A stretch of DNA of 64,000 bases from Sarocladium kiliense (lineage: Eukaryota > Ascomycota > Sordariomycetes > Hypocreales > Sarocladiaceae), in assembly GCA_030734395.1 (NCBI GenBank), contig JAUZTG010000041.1, forward strand, positions 2,480,001-2,544,000. The letters run 5' to 3'. The notes beneath the pieces were generated by a model. That model was not told the DNA's origin. It did not search any database and saw nothing but the letters and a program-made list of their open reading frames with translations. Shown one piece after another: positions 43,989 through 56,195 of this stretch; the stretch's first letter is position 1; each line of letters starts with the position of its first letter. Made by a program: the position numbers and the translations under genes.

Positions 43989-44568
43989 ATGAAGTTCCTC
44001 AACATTTTCACTGCCCTCTCGGCTGCCGCCATGGCTACCGCTGCTCCGCTGAGCATCACCAAGCGCGTCATCTTCTCGCCTACTTCATACGATGACCTGT
44101 CCATCAGCGGCGGTACTGCTGGAGGTGCGGCCCAGGCGGCGCTTGCTCGCCTTGGCCCGCTGCCTGACGACCTGACCACCGTTGAGCAGTCCGATATCGA
44201 CTTTCTGGACAGTGTCAACAGCATCTGCAACGACGCTGAGAAGGAGGCCTTCAACCCTGCCATTGAGGCTGCCTCTGGCGATGAGGCCGACGCTCTTCAG
44301 GTACGATGGCGCCCAACTCCAAATCTGACCATTACACTCGTGAATAAGAGACTAACAACTGTTCCTCGTACAGCGCGGCAAGATCCAGAACAAGGTTCTC
44401 AAGCTCACCGCTACGATTCTGAAGCTGCAGATCCAGCAGGCGCAGGGCAAGGACGATGTTGCAGACAAGCTTGCTGAGGAGGAGACCAAGCTGGCCAACA
44501 ACGTCGGTCAGGATGAGGATGCCGCGGGACTGCCCGCCACCTTCCTGTCCTTTGACGCTAGCACTTAG
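43989..44568 (+). CDS. Small secreted protein with Kex2 site (168 aa)
   Basis: Two exons, 43989-44300 and 44374-44568, are joined by a 73 bp phase-0 intron. A signal peptide (MKFLNIFTALSAAAMATAA) is followed by PLSITKR, a classical Lys-Arg Kex2 processing site at about residue 26. The mature part has an ISGGTAGGAAQAALARL motif, a helical region with acidic residues, and a C-terminal helix starting RGKIQNKVLKLTATILKLQI with QAQGKDDVADKLAEEETKLA, ending LSFDAST. It has one cysteine only. I recall a widespread family of similar secreted proteins (with SGGTAG and RGKIQNKVLKLT marks) in Pezizomycotina, of unknown function. The GGTAG start and the coiled C-terminus fit that family. Confidence 0.87.
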
Positions 44569-45790
44569 ATACCTGTATAATCTCGAGGTGATGTAAGAGA
44601 ATAGATATTGAAGTGCAGAAGATCGTTTGTGCGCATGGATTCCGCAATGGTGATTGTAGTACCATCGTAAACGGAGCAATCGCGCGACATGCTCCAAAAA
44701 TACTATTATTGGCCAGCATTACGGAGTACCCTCCTGCAGGAAGCACCTTATGGTAGGGCAGATCCTTGACAGTCTTGGACAACGAACACCACCCCATGGA
44801 GCAATTGCCCCTTCGGGAAACGCAGGAATTGGCCGACAGAGCAATTTTGTTAGGATCCCAATCCGCATGCATTCGAAGAGGGGTTCGGGCAATTCGTTTG
44901 CTTGGAGCTGACGGGGAGGAGGTTGATATTTTGAGGCAAGGGAGGTCTGGAGGTGTTGAAGGGTGGCTGAGTCTGACGCACCCTTGGATCAGCCGCGACA
45001 AGACAAACATCGCATACAGCAAATTTATGTGCAGGTTTTAGCATTCAGATAAAGATAGTAATATGAAAGGATGTTATGAGAGTCTCCCGGAGCGAGATAA
45101 TTGTGCAAAGGTAAGGAACAGGTTTGAGGGAAAGGATACTGGTGGTGTAGGTTAAGGCATGTTGCCCCGGAAAGCATCTACCTGACCTAAGGTTGCCTTG
45201 GCGCACGCCGTGGGTTGCTATCAGCTACCGTATCGACTCGCTGAGGTCAGTGGCGTCAGCTGAAATGTATGATTTGACAGCAACGAGTCAGTCGACCTGA
45301 ATGAGATCGCGAAATGGAAAAATAAATGTTACGCTGAAAAGAGAAGATCTGGCTGACCGCCACCACGTCTCTCAAATGGAAGAGTGCGCTGAAGAGCTTC
45401 AGGTGGTTCCGGTGGTTGGTATTCTTGATGTCCGTGCCAAGGAAGTATCTTCCCGTACAAACATAGGTGACGCAGTACATCCCACTCTCACATGCCAGAC
45501 TGATCCGTTTAGCGCTATCGGCCCCTGTAAACGCCCAGTATCTACACCGAGTGACGCCCGACGGATACGCGGCATCGCCGTGAGGTGGCAGACAGCACCG
45601 TGTGGTGCGCCTCCTATCCCATTGAACTTCGCCTCCCGTCAATGCAACACGCTGTTCTCTCTTCTGCAGCCTGTCAACTTCGACTTTTGTCTGTGCATCA
45701 GCGCAGCGACATATCCGCACTTGTCTCACGAACAATACCTGTTCTCAACCTGTTACCACCGTCCTGCAATCTCGACATGTCTCCGCCTTC
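44569..45790. other. 1.2 kb intergenic region
   Basis: No coding exon is supported; both strands carry only short frames of 60-174 codons without domains. A CCTAAGG-type word lies at about 45186. Confidence 0.45.
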
Positions 45791-48700
45791 ATGACACAGC
45801 TGGTGTACGACGACATCCCACCTGAGGACGCCGTCGCCATGTCCGACATGAGGCGCTCCAGCATCGACAAGCAGCCTCTGCGGTCCGAGCCCTTTGACAA
45901 ACTGCCCGATGAGATTATTCAACAGTCAGTTAACCTATATCCTACACAATGACCCGTTCCTACCGTCAGGCCACCGAATCATTCGTTCGTGATACTGACT
46001 CCAGTCCGCGCCCAGAATTCTGAAAGCGTGCGGCCCAAACGCCTTCGCCTCCCTTGTTCTCCTTAACTCCAAATGGCGCGCCGTCTCCCAGCAGCCTCAT
46101 CTATACGCATATCAACTCTCCCAGTGCCCATCTTTCGCTCTCAGCCATGCGACTCTACCTCCCGCCGACGACGCGAACCTGCCCCGCTTACGCGCCCTCT
46201 TCGCACAGCAAGTGAAGCGTAACCTCTTCGAAGCCTACCTACGGCCATCCGAAACTATTATAAAGCTTGTATCGACCTCGATTAGCTCCTCATCATGTCC
46301 TGGTGGCGAGGGCATGCAGTTCAGCGCCTCTCCGAAGGGCCACCACCTCCTGGCGTACAACTCATCGAGGATACATGTGATTGATGTGAGGGGATCCAAA
46401 CCGCAGGTCAAGCGAGAGCTGAAGATTCTACGGCGGCCAGTGTCCGCGTCTATCAAAGACGATGGCACGTTGTTGGCAGTTCTCTCAAGCGAGATGCAGG
46501 TCGACGTCTATGACATGGAGCAATCGCCACCAAAACCAAGGCAATCCATAATCCTTGATAACTCACCTCGGACAATTGCGATGTCACCGGGAGGTTCAGT
46601 ACTGGCTGCAGCTTACGAAGGCGGAATCGAGGTGTCTTCACTCAATCCAAGTGCTGTATCGACAGAGAGACGATCAGTCAAGTGCGATGGTGTGGATGCA
46701 CTGGCTTTCTCTTACGACGGCACTCAACTCCTTGGAACCACAACACAGTCTCAGCCTCCGAGCACGGTAATTCTGACAGCTCCTTATTACGACCCCGGAA
46801 GCCAAATGATGTCCAACGACGAGGGTGCTATGTGGACCACCTCCATTCTCTTCCCCAACACCAGCCGAGATTGCAGCCATGCAGTCTTGCTACAGGATGG
46901 AAGCCATGAGGAAGCGGCGTGGACCTTCACATATGACAGATCTTTCGAAACCTTCCGCGCTGTGCGCATAGATGATCTTCGAAATGGCACGACATACTTC
47001 ACAGGGCCCCTTCCCGATAGCGAAACCCAGGCTACTTTGGTGCCGAGTACGCTGCCTGCAGCTACATATCGCGGAGACCTTGTTTCTGCTGGCTTTCAGG
47101 GGAAGGATATCTGGGTCTACGGTGTTCCTGAAGACCTTGACGCTGTGCCAGAGATTGCACCAGCCAGTACCGAGAATAGCTCATTGGCATCTGGGCTTGG
47201 GAGGCGCGAGAGCAATCGCAGCAACCTCTCCCGTCAGACGTCAAGCAGGGGGCACGATGGCAGCAACGGTCGTGTTCCTCAGTGGCAGCTCATCTGTGAC
47301 AAGAGCAGGAACAACTTCGTCGCAGGTGCCAAGATATCGGATATCAACGAGGCAAGGGACGTCAAATGGGTGGCAGATTTCGGCGAACATTCACTGAACG
47401 AACGCCTAATTGTTACAGCTCGAGGTGTGTCATCGCGCTCTAGGCTGGTGACCGAGGAGGAGGATATCGACTTCCTTGACGGCGGTAGGGTCGCTCTGCT
47501 GGACTTTGACTACGGGCTTCTGAATGGCACAAAGACTGAGATCACCATCGAACTAGGTGGTGACAGGGCCGAGGTGCTCGAAGAGGAACAAAGGAGCCTT
47601 GAGACTGAGGTGGCCATTGTCCGACGAAGGACGGTGGCACGGAATAGAGGGAACAGAGCAAACCTTCTCCGGTCTGCCACAACTTCGGCTCGGCATCTGG
47701 ACATTCCTCGTCCACCCCTATCGACTGAAGATAATGATGATCCTCTCCTTCCACGGAGAATGGGACAGGCGGCAACAATGACTCAAGAGGCGGCACCGGC
47801 AGAGGAGGAGGGTGAATTTGCCTCGATTGAGGAGCAAGAGGCGCTTGATGCTCCATACGCACACGCCAGCCCTCGCTCTGGCACTACATTGCGCCGCGCT
47901 GCTACTGCTGCGGCGGTAGATAGGACTCGCAATCCCCGAACTGCTGATGGCCGACCAATTGAGTACCAGCGTGCTGATGGTCGGCGAGAGCACCCTCATG
48001 AAAGCGATGCTGACAATTGGGTCCCTCCACCGCCGCCATACCAAAAGGATGACCCAGGGTCTACTCCTGCTTTCCTCCGAGGGCCGTCAATAGCACCAAT
48101 CGGTGCGCCTCCCGTTCCTGTGCCGCCAATAGGACAACACCCGCTAGCGCAGGAGGCTGGCTTTGTAGCTTCGCGCGACACGAAAGACCACAATGTGCCG
48201 GAATCAATCATCAACCCGCCTCATCCTCCTGCTCCGGAAGAGCCAGTCCAGGATAGTCAAGAGGCTGTACAGGAGCCTCCGGCTCGAAGGGAGGAGGATC
48301 TTTACGATGTCTCTCCGCCGGAGTCTCCGCGCCAAGATGCTGCTGATTCGCGGCTGGCATCAGCTGAACCAGATACGGTGTCCGCGTCCCAGTCCCGGCC
48401 CGACACTGCTCAGACTACCTCTCACGACTCTTCTCGTGGCTCATCTGGCCTGCCTCACCTGACGACTCCACCCCGTCTCGGAGGACTGAATTTAGATATA
48501 CCCTCTCCATCATCATGGGAGACACAGCCCAGTGGCGTTTCCGCATCACCGGCCGAGAGGCGCCTCGGCAATGCGCAGACCTGGCCTGGTGGCCCCCAAG
48601 CGCAGGTCTCGACCAACGGTCCAACGAGTTTCCCTGTTTCGGCCCCGATAGGAAGCAGTGTGACGCTAGACTTTGCTTCATCGCTTCCAGCTCCAAGTGC

Positions 48701-49403
48701 GAGTCAGATGCAGAGCCTGAACAGAAGGATCAGCCAAGGCAATCCCCGAAGACTTTCTGGCGGCCTCCAGTCGCAGCGAGTGCCTTTTGGGGGCAGAAAC
48801 ACTGATAGCCAGCCACCTCGGCCGGCTACAGAGCAGGCTTACTATCCACCAGTGTCTATGGATCGAACTGCAACGTGGCCGCAGGAAGACCAGCCTCTGA
48901 TCATTAGCACGCCGCGAGGTGTGACGGGAGCCTTCGATCCTCAACCTGCCCTGACGGGATCGTCGTCCGGCCACTTGAGCAACGAGCCGCCACTCATCGC
49001 CCCCGTGCCGCGCCACCCCCGAGCCGTTCCCGGAAGCCGCAATCGCCCGACTGTCGAGCGTCTCGAGACCATCTACAGTATTGCCCCCGAGAGAAATGTT
49101 CCCGCCACTGCGCCACCTGGTCGCGCACCCAGATGGTACCAATCAAAATCTCGCCAACCGGAGCGGTCAGGTAGCCAACGGAGCAACCGTTCGCAGTCAC
49201 GCGCAGAACGAAGCGCGGCTAAGAACATGGAGGATGCGCGCAAGAAAGCATGGAAGGCGAAAATGAAGAAGAACGAGAGCAGTCGAAAGAAGAAAAAGGC
49301 GGGCGCGACTGAGATGGCGAGCATGGCAGCGTGGACTGATGTATCGACCCGTTCTGGAATGGCCAAGGAGAAGGAGAAGGAGAAAAAATGTGTGGTCATG
49401 TGA
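45791..49403 (+). CDS. F-box / beta-propeller protein with C-terminal CaaX box (1,173 aa)
   Basis: Two exons, 45791-45924 and 46016-49403, joined by a 91 bp phase-2 intron. The F-box (about residues 35-75) reads PFDKLPDEIIQQILKACGPN, then AFASLVLLNSKWRAVSQQPH, and should bind Skp1 in an SCF ubiquitin ligase. Residues about 130-400 form WD40-like strands (FSASPKGHHLLAYNSSRIHV, TIAMSPGGSVLAAAYEGGIE, ALAFSYDGTQLLGTT). From about 520 to 1120 the protein is Pro/Ser/Arg-rich and disordered. The end is strongly basic (KNESSRKKKKAG, KEKEKEKK) and finishes in C-V-V-M, a perfect CaaX farnesylation motif with an upstream polybasic patch. This predicts membrane attachment of the ligase. Fungal homologues with this architecture exist in my memory, but the substrate is unknown. 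Confidence 0.88.
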
Positions 49404-49980
49404 TTGTATGGAAAACACCTTCTGTTGATCCTTTGACTTGCCTTTGGACGCCGGGGATCTCCTGATCAATGGGTGTCACCTTTCCTTTGTCTGCCATCAT
49501 CTTTGGAGCGTTTCGTTTTTGGACACAACAATTGGCATAGCGGGCGCAGGGATCACTCGTTCATACTTTCCTAGTGTCTCGTCATTTACGTCTACAGACG
49601 CTTACGCATGTCTCAAGACACACAAGCAGGCGGCACAATTGAACGTTCATACGAGCAAGATCATGTTGTATTTTAAGGATTAATGATATGAAGATTTGGT
49701 GCAGCAAAAAGATTTATTGGTATCAAGAAGTGTAGAAAACAAAGAAAAATGGAATTAGTGACCTCTAAGAGCCATGTTGAGTATGCCAGAGCAGAAGCAG
49801 AAACTCCTGTCCCATAGATATCTATGTCGAAATCAAGTTAAAGTGACAATGAAGTTGTCCGCGCCCAGCACGGACGACGATATGCCCCCAGCAGCTGCTG
49901 TGCTCTAGCGAAGACGTGTGTCTCATACAATCTGAACAAAAGGAAAGCGAAATGAGGTTTCAACAGCAAAATATCCCCAT
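49404..49980. other. Convergent 3' region
   Basis: 577 bp between convergent genes, AT-rich around 49.7 kb with A-rich runs typical of 3' UTRs. Nothing else seen. Confidence 0.5.
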
Positions 49981-51237
49981 TTAGATCCTCGGCGTCGTCC
50001 CCGGCACATTCAGCCTATTGCCTGTACTCCGAGTCGGCGCCGGCGTTGGCTCTGCATCCCCCCGTAGACCGATCATGAGGCCCGAAACGGTTGTTCCCAT
50101 AGAATACCGATTCTGCCTCTCGACAGTACCCGGATCAGCAAAGACATTGATGCTCTCATAACTAGGCTCTTGTCTCGGCGTGCGTGGTGCGCGCATGCCT
50201 CTAATCGGGGCAAGACTTCGTGAACTTGACGGCCTGTGACGGTTCTCGTCTCTAGAGATTACAGAGTCTCGTTGAGAAGGTGATGGTGAAGCAAAAGGGT
50301 TCTGATCATCATAGTCCCGAACTGTAGAGATGTGTGGATGTACGCTGCTACGGATCTGAGGCGTTGACGCGACGGATGCGGTGCCGGGGTTCTTGAGGAT
50401 GAAGTCTGTGCGGTAGGAGTTTTGTTGCATGATTGGCTCGGAGATGTTATTCCCTCGAGGACCGCTGGCGTGGGAGAAGTTGCGAGTATGGGAGGGTCGG
50501 GAGGAGTCTGGGGGTGGTGTGCCTGAGGGTGAGGAGGAGGGTGTCTTGCGGCTGGCACGGCGGCGGGCGCAGACGAAGAGGATGATGGCGATGGCTAGGA
50601 GGGCTGCGATACCGCCTACGACTCCGCCGATGATGGTGGTTGTGTCCGGGCCGGAGGAGCCTTTGTCGTTGCCATCGTCTTCTTGCTCATCGCTGGGGAG
50701 ACTGGTGGGAGACTCCTCTGAGCTTGTGCTAGAGGGCTGACTCGCTGACGATGTCGGCTCTGTGGTTGCAGGCCTGGTCGTGCTAGTTGAGTCATTGTCC
50801 TTCTCTCCAGGCTTCTTATCCTGATCCTTGTTCATCCTGCAGACGCGATCATCCTCACATGAGAAGCCATAGGGACAGCAAGTTCCATCGCCACACGTCT
50901 CCAGCTCCACGTCGAATACGGATGTCTTGATCGGGGCGAGAGGGTTCTTCTCAGGACTTTGCTGCTCAATGTTGCAAGTGATGGGGTTGATCTTATCGCA
51001 GTCGTTTGGGTTATCCTTGGGACAGCAGAGGACTGTTGTGTTGCCTGCGAGCGCGATGCAGTTGTCGGTTGTGGAACAGCAGAAGCCGGTTGGGAGGGAG
51101 GAAGGACAGGCGGATTGTGCTGATGGACAGACGTTGCCGTCGTCAGATTGGCGGGTGAAGAGTGAGGAGGTTGGGATGGCGTTGGTCAAGGGCGCCAGGA
51201 GGAGGAGAAGGCGCAGTGGTATGTGTAAGCGGGCCAT
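49981..51237 (-). CDS. Cysteine-rich single-pass membrane protein, sensor-like (418 aa)
   Basis: Single exon. Order: signal peptide (MARLHIPLRLLLLLAPLTNA), extracellular cysteine-rich region of about 110 residues with VCPSAQSACPSSLPTGFCCS, then TTVLCCPKDNPNDC and GDGTCCPYGFSCEDDRVC, a Ser/Thr/Glu/Asp-rich stalk (O-glycosylation likely), one transmembrane helix at about 199-222 (IIGGVVGGIAALLAIAIILF) with a following RRR stop-transfer, and a 195-residue Ser/Pro-rich cytoplasmic tail with an NPF tripeptide (endocytosis motif). This type I layout is common for fungal plasma-membrane proteins of the wall-sensor kind (Mid2/WSC-like in shape), but the cysteine region does not match a WSC domain. 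Function is inferred only from topology. Confidence 0.85.
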   Translation of the reverse strand: MARLHIPLRLLLLLAPLTNAIPTSSLFTRQSDDGNVCPSAQSACPSSLPTGFCCSTTDNCIALAGNTTVLCCPKDNPNDCDKINPITCNIEQQSPEKNPLAPIKTSVFDVELETCGDGTCCPYGFSCEDDRVCRMNKDQDKKPGEKDNDSTSTTRPATTEPTSSASQPSSTSSEESPTSLPSDEQEDDGNDKGSSGPDTTTIIGGVVGGIAALLAIAIILFVCARRRASRKTPSSSPSGTPPPDSSRPSHTRNFSHASGPRGNNISEPIMQQNSYRTDFILKNPGTASVASTPQIRSSVHPHISTVRDYDDQNPFASPSPSQRDSVISRDENRHRPSSSRSLAPIRGMRAPRTPRQEPSYESINVFADPGTVERQNRYSMGTTVSGLMIGLRGDAEPTPAPTRSTGNRLNVPGTTPRI

Positions 51238-52719
51238 GGTGTGATGACTTGATGATTCTGTTGGTTGACTGATGATGATGTTCTGCAGTTGGCTGATGCT
51301 CGTGTAAGTCTTGATGTTGCCCAGAAGGCAAAGCTTGGTTACGGTTTGTCGCAGCGGTTGGTTCGGTAGTCGGACACCGAAGCAGAAACGGGGAAAGAAA
51401 TCAGAATCTATCAGACAGAAATGAAGAATGGATCGTGGATAATAAGGCAGAATATGCGCTGATCACAGAATCTGGGGTAGTCTTTGTGCGTAGTTGGCCC
51501 TCAAAGCGGTCGAAGCTGGGATGAAAGGCGGATTGGAAACGACGATGATCGACAGTGTTGACAAAGGAGACAGGAAAAGCGACGATACAGAGCCTAACAA
51601 ACAACAGAGAGGGAAAAGGTGAATGAAAGGAAGAATAGTCACGAAGACAAAGAGCAGGAATCACTCCAGATCACTAGATGCTGGAAGGAAAACACATACA
51701 GACCCCATGCGCACCTAAACGGCGCCTAAGGCCAGTCCCGAGACCATCGTCATTGAAGATGCGTGAATGAAGGACCGCCCCATGGCAAAGACTGACTCTC
51801 AGCCTATCGACATGCATCATCCACGGAATGGCAAACGCCAGTCAGTTTGCTCCGCCCCCATCGATCTATGCCCGTCGAAACAAGAGGATCAGGATTCGCC
51901 TGTTCCTCACTACCACGGGAAGAACCCTGCCCGACAAGGAACATTGTTTCCATAATTAGGGGTGTACAGTAGATGGAGTTACTTGGGCCTGTATCCGCGA
52001 CGATGGCTGTGGCGGTAGACGCTGATGGCCGGGGGATGACAGGCCAGGGCGGCCTCTTGGGAGTGGATGCTGGGCCGCAAAGCTACACTGCGGGAAAGAC
52101 TAGCGGGTAGAGTCGGGCTCTGGGCAAGCGAGCAGGATGAAGGAACGGCAGGGAAACATAGAAACAGGCTACAGACGAGGAAAACAGGCGAAAGAGCATG
52201 TCGTGGAGATGGTTGGCTGTGGTTTGCCGCCGCAAGGGAGGTCGTAGCCGCGTGTCGCAGGTTTAGACGCGCTGGGTGGCGGTGGCGACGCTGATTGGCC
52301 GAGAGGAGAGTGCCTTGCCGCTGGGCCATGCCGGTTGATGGACTTGGGCATAGGTACCGTCAGTGCAGCCAGACAGGCGGACGCACGATGAATTAAAACG
52401 CTCAGTATCACAAGTTGTTCTTTCAGTCGAACCATTCCATCCTAGGCTACTTACCCAAAGCTCAAATGACGATATAATATATGATATATTCTCGCTGCAA
52501 CATGTGATTCACTAGCCAACGAAAAGCAAGGTGTACTCTGTAGCCTCCAAAGCAACAGGGATCCTCAACATAGAGCTTCCCGGTCAGGTATCGAGTACGC
52601 TACGTCTCCAATGCCGGATACCTGAACATCAACATTGCGCTGTATTTTCCATTACCTGCGAGGAAGCTTAGGGAAACATGGAAGCTGACCGCCTCTGAAT
52701 TCCTCCCAATGGCGTCCCG
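51238..52719. other. 1.5 kb intergenic region
   Basis: Promoters of the membrane protein (-) and of the F-box-like gene (+). No supported exon; frames of 60-116 codons are Arg/Ser/His-rich noise. A GC-rich stretch lies at 52.0-52.35 kb. Confidence 0.5.
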
Positions 52720-54358
52720 ATGGCGTCCCAGACCCCTCACTCCATTGAGGATGTGCCGCTCCATGTGGTAGCCAGTATCCTGGGGCAACTCGACACAATC
52801 CAGCAGCTCAAGGTCACAGCGTCAAGCCACAGCACATTTCGCGATGCGCTCAAGGACAACGTTCGCTCCACCGTTCAGTCAGTCGTCGCAAATGAGATCC
52901 CAGAGGATATTCTACCTTTCTCTCTTGCGCTGCTCGAGTCTAGCCGAGCTGCTCCCATCGACGCTCAGGCTGTACCCAATGTGATGAAGAACCTCAAGGA
53001 TCGCACCAGCAGCCCGACCCTCGCCTCCGAACATCTAGCGGACCTCACATTATCAGACTTCGACTTCCTCAGTAGAAACCACACAGCAGTCAAGTCTCTC
53101 GGTGAAAAGTTCTGCGGGGACAGTCTTCCGCTATTTGCAAAGTGGCTTGATCCCGAGTCCACGCATGAGGCTGCGCTACGCGACTACTTTCGCATACACA
53201 GGGCACTCTACCGTCACCAGATCATGTGCAATCTTCTCTGCCACCCCTTGAAGCATAGTAACGCAAGCAAAGAACTTATTGAAAGAGAACGAAGTAGGGT
53301 CCTTCTTGCGTTCTCTCCATGGGTTAATGAGCAGCTCGTCTGCATCTACTATTTCTTACAGCGAACTGTAATGGAAGGTCTGACATCCCGAGGGCAGCTT
53401 CAGCCCGATAGAGAACCTGTCCCTCCAAGAGTGAGCTGGCTGACAAGCTACTGTAGCATACGACGACTTTGCGGCGCACGATATCACCTGGGGCGAGCTC
53501 CCAGTGGAATGGACGGAGGAACAGTGGTGGGTCGACTCGACGGAAGGTCGTGTGCAACGATATGTCAGCCGTAGCTTTGCCACTTATTTCATCAAGAAGC
53601 ATGCCAAATGATTTTTCTAGCTCGCTTATGGTCTTGAGTTTCTCAGCTCGGTGGCCAAGACAGAGACTTTTGATGAGAGGGTCGCTTTATTGGTGAACGC
53701 CGATTCTGAATGTCTCGCCTCCTCCAAGGCCTTCAACTCGGCAGCACAAACCGATGCTGAACCGCATGAACAGATCTCTTGTTTGACGTACTATAGCGAG
53801 CCTTGGTGGGCCCAAGGCTTAGACACCGAGACGCGCCTTGCGCGTGCTCACGAGATGGGGGTACTCGGAACTTTGGCTATTTCTCTTGATGGGCCTGACG
53901 AGCCATTTTCATCGACATCTTTTCGGACGTGGTTAAGGGCACAGTCAGGCGAGGGCTTGTTTGATAGTACGTTCGACCACGACTCAGATGCAAATCTCTG
54001 GATGTGCGGCTACATCATTGGGGAGGCCAGCGGACAAGTACCGGCAGACCAATTTAAAGCGAAGGTCGCAGCAATAAGGCAGGAAAAACACTTCCCCCAG
54101 CGCTTGAAGGCCTCGTACGACGATGCAATCGTCAGAAGGTCCGAGGACATGAGAACTGACCTGCGGCTCGCAGGGGCAAAGGGTTATTGGCCACTAGAGA
54201 GGATCGACTTTAGCAGGGTGCGTGATCTGGACGAGGAGGGCAAGAAGCGCGTTCTCAAGAAATGGAGGGCTGGCACGGCTGGTGTCCCTGGAAACCCAAT
54301 GAGCGAGTCGATAATTATAATGGTCCGAAGCATGGATTCTGGTGAGGACGGCACATGA
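52720..54358 (+). CDS. F-box-like hypothetical protein (500 aa)
   Basis: Three exons: 52720-53377, 53457-53563 and 53621-54358. The start MASQTPHSIEDVPLHVVASI with LGQLDTIQQLKVTASSHSTF resembles an F-box. The remainder has no domain I can name; it includes FLSRNHTAVKSLGEKFCGDS, HRALYRHQIMCNLLCH, a short acidic-aromatic segment (YDDFAAHDITWGELPVEWTE) in exon 2, and an alpha-helical C-terminus with ending ESIIIMVRSMD. Both introns have GTC donors (GTCTGA and GTCAGC), less typical than GTAAGT, but they are the only choices that keep the frame and give YLAYGLEFLSSVAK. It is probably a cytosolic adaptor of an SCF ligase, which is inference. Confidence 0.75.
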
Positions 54359-54609
54359 CTAGGAGTTGGCGCAACAGATCAAGATCAGAAGACGCTATAG
54401 TGATGCGGCATGGAACACATATGAGGCCGAGAAGTGATTAGACTGTGTCTCTGTGATATAGGAGAGCTTACGATGGCTTCTTCAACACTTGACCCATATC
54501 TCAACATCTAAAAGGCAATACACCTCGCATGGCTGGGCCATCAACAGAGCAGGCTTACATAAGTAAAATACTACTTTAAAAGAAGGCTTTATGTTCAAAA
54601 TATGCCTCT

Positions 54610-55347
54610 TCACTGCCTAACTGGCTCTAACGGCTTGACTTTCTTGACAACTCTCGCTGGAACCCCCAGGGCAACACTCCATGCCGGGATATCCTTGGAT
54701 ACGATCGACCCAGCAGCAATCGTGCATCCGTCCCCGATCGTCACCCCGGGAAGAATGACGGTGTGTCCGCCAATCCAGCAATCATTGCCAATTGTGACCG
54801 GTTTGGCGAACTCAATATTGGCGCGGCGACTCTCGACCTCTGTCTCGTGCGTGGCGGCGAAAATAGAGACATTGGGACCGATCGCCACGCGGTCACCGAT
54901 GGTGACAATAGCACAGTCAAGGATAGTCAGGTTATAGTTGCCGTAGAAGCGCTTTCCGATGCTGATGTTGCAGCCGTAGTCGATAGAGAAGGGCGGCTCA
55001 ATCCAGATTTCCTTGTCGCCTATGTGGCCCAGTATCTGCTCCAGGCGCGCATAACGATCCGCAGCCACCTCCTCTGTCGTAACCCCGTCACCGAATCTTG
55101 TGTTGTAGTCCATGGACCACTTGCGGGCCTTGAGGCGAATATCTTCGAGTTCGGGCACAAACGAGTTATACCTTGGTAAGCAAGATGTCAATAAGAAAGC
55201 TCTGATATGTCAATGGGCGCCGTTATTGGAGCCTCAAACTTACAACATGCCCGAGATCATCTTCTCATACTCGTCGACACCATTTGGCGCATGTTTTAGA
55301 GTCCGCGCTTTTGCAATCGCTTGCTGGTCCTTCTGCTGAGCTGCCAT
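54610..55347 (-). CDS. Maltose/sugar O-acetyltransferase, hexapeptide-repeat family (221 aa)
   Basis: Two exons, 55244-55347 and 54610-55171, joined by a 72 bp phase-2 intron. These enzymes transfer acetyl from acetyl-CoA to a sugar hydroxyl (Maa/NodL/LacA type) and are trimeric in the cytosol. The N-terminal Mac domain shows EYEKMISGMLYNSFVPEL and ARKWSMDYN. The left-handed beta-helix has ISIGKRFYGNYNLTILDCAI, IGPNVSIFAATHETEVESRR (with the catalytic His), IGNDCWIGGHTVILPGVTIG, DGCTIAAGSIVSKDIPAWSV and the closing GVPARVVK. All expected residues are present and length fits. Fungi often carry this enzyme as a bacterial-like gene; the true substrate is unknown. Confidence 0.95.
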
Positions 55348-56195
55348 CGCACACTAATTTACGGATACTGCAAAAACAACGAAAAGCAGAGAATTGGAAC
55401 AGCTTATCAAACGTTAATACTTCATTTGAAAGCGGCAGACAGCACTTTAAAAACGACAGAGCCGATTGCACACATGCGCGCGAGATGATGGCAATTGGCT
55501 AAAAGTGAGTGATTGCATTGGACTGGTGGTGTAGAGCCTGACCAGATCTGGTAACAGTCCCAACCTCTCGCTACTACGCAAGCTAGAGATGCTGGCTAAG
55601 AACTTTCTGAGCCACGGGCAGTACAAGCCGCTTATGTCGGGGCCGTCAATTGGGCCAACAGCAGCAGGGTGACGTACAAGCAAGAGCTTCAGCTGCCAGG
55701 GCCAGCGCGTTGTCACAAGGGCGCTGGGACCTTTGAGAGTTAGGATCCCTCTCATTCTGATGGCTCCGCTTGGCCTCCATCTGTACACCTTTAGCTAGTT
55801 ATCGCGAACCATTGCGTAGTATAGTCTCCCACGACTCTCCTGAGTCAACGTCCTGAAGTCATAAGGGTCCGGTTCCTGATTGCTACGAGGAGCAAAGGAA
55901 TCATGAGTTACGTCTCCTATCAATTGAATGATAAGGCGAGAGACAAAGAATTAGAGCCAAAGAGCCCTCCCCCCTGGGGCACGCGGGTTGAAATGCTAAG
56001 TTGAAGGGTAGAATTGATCTCCATCTTCCAAGCTGAACAGACTTTCCTCAACAGCACTATCAAATTTCAAGAGGAGCCATTGAGACAATAGTCTGTTTTA
56101 ACTCATAGAGGCTATGTACAGTTTAAGTTTACCCAAAGCTTTCTTCTCGCCGTGCTCTTCCTCATTCATTTTCTCGTATAGTCAAAAGGGACGAA
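55348..56195. other. Intergenic region
   Basis: 848 bp without supported genes. AT-rich in 55.9-56.2 kb. Confidence 0.5.

Noticed and set aside
45301..45825. Overlapping plus and minus frames of 159-174 codons before the F-box gene
   Set aside because: Neither has domain or splice support; they mirror each other on opposite strands.
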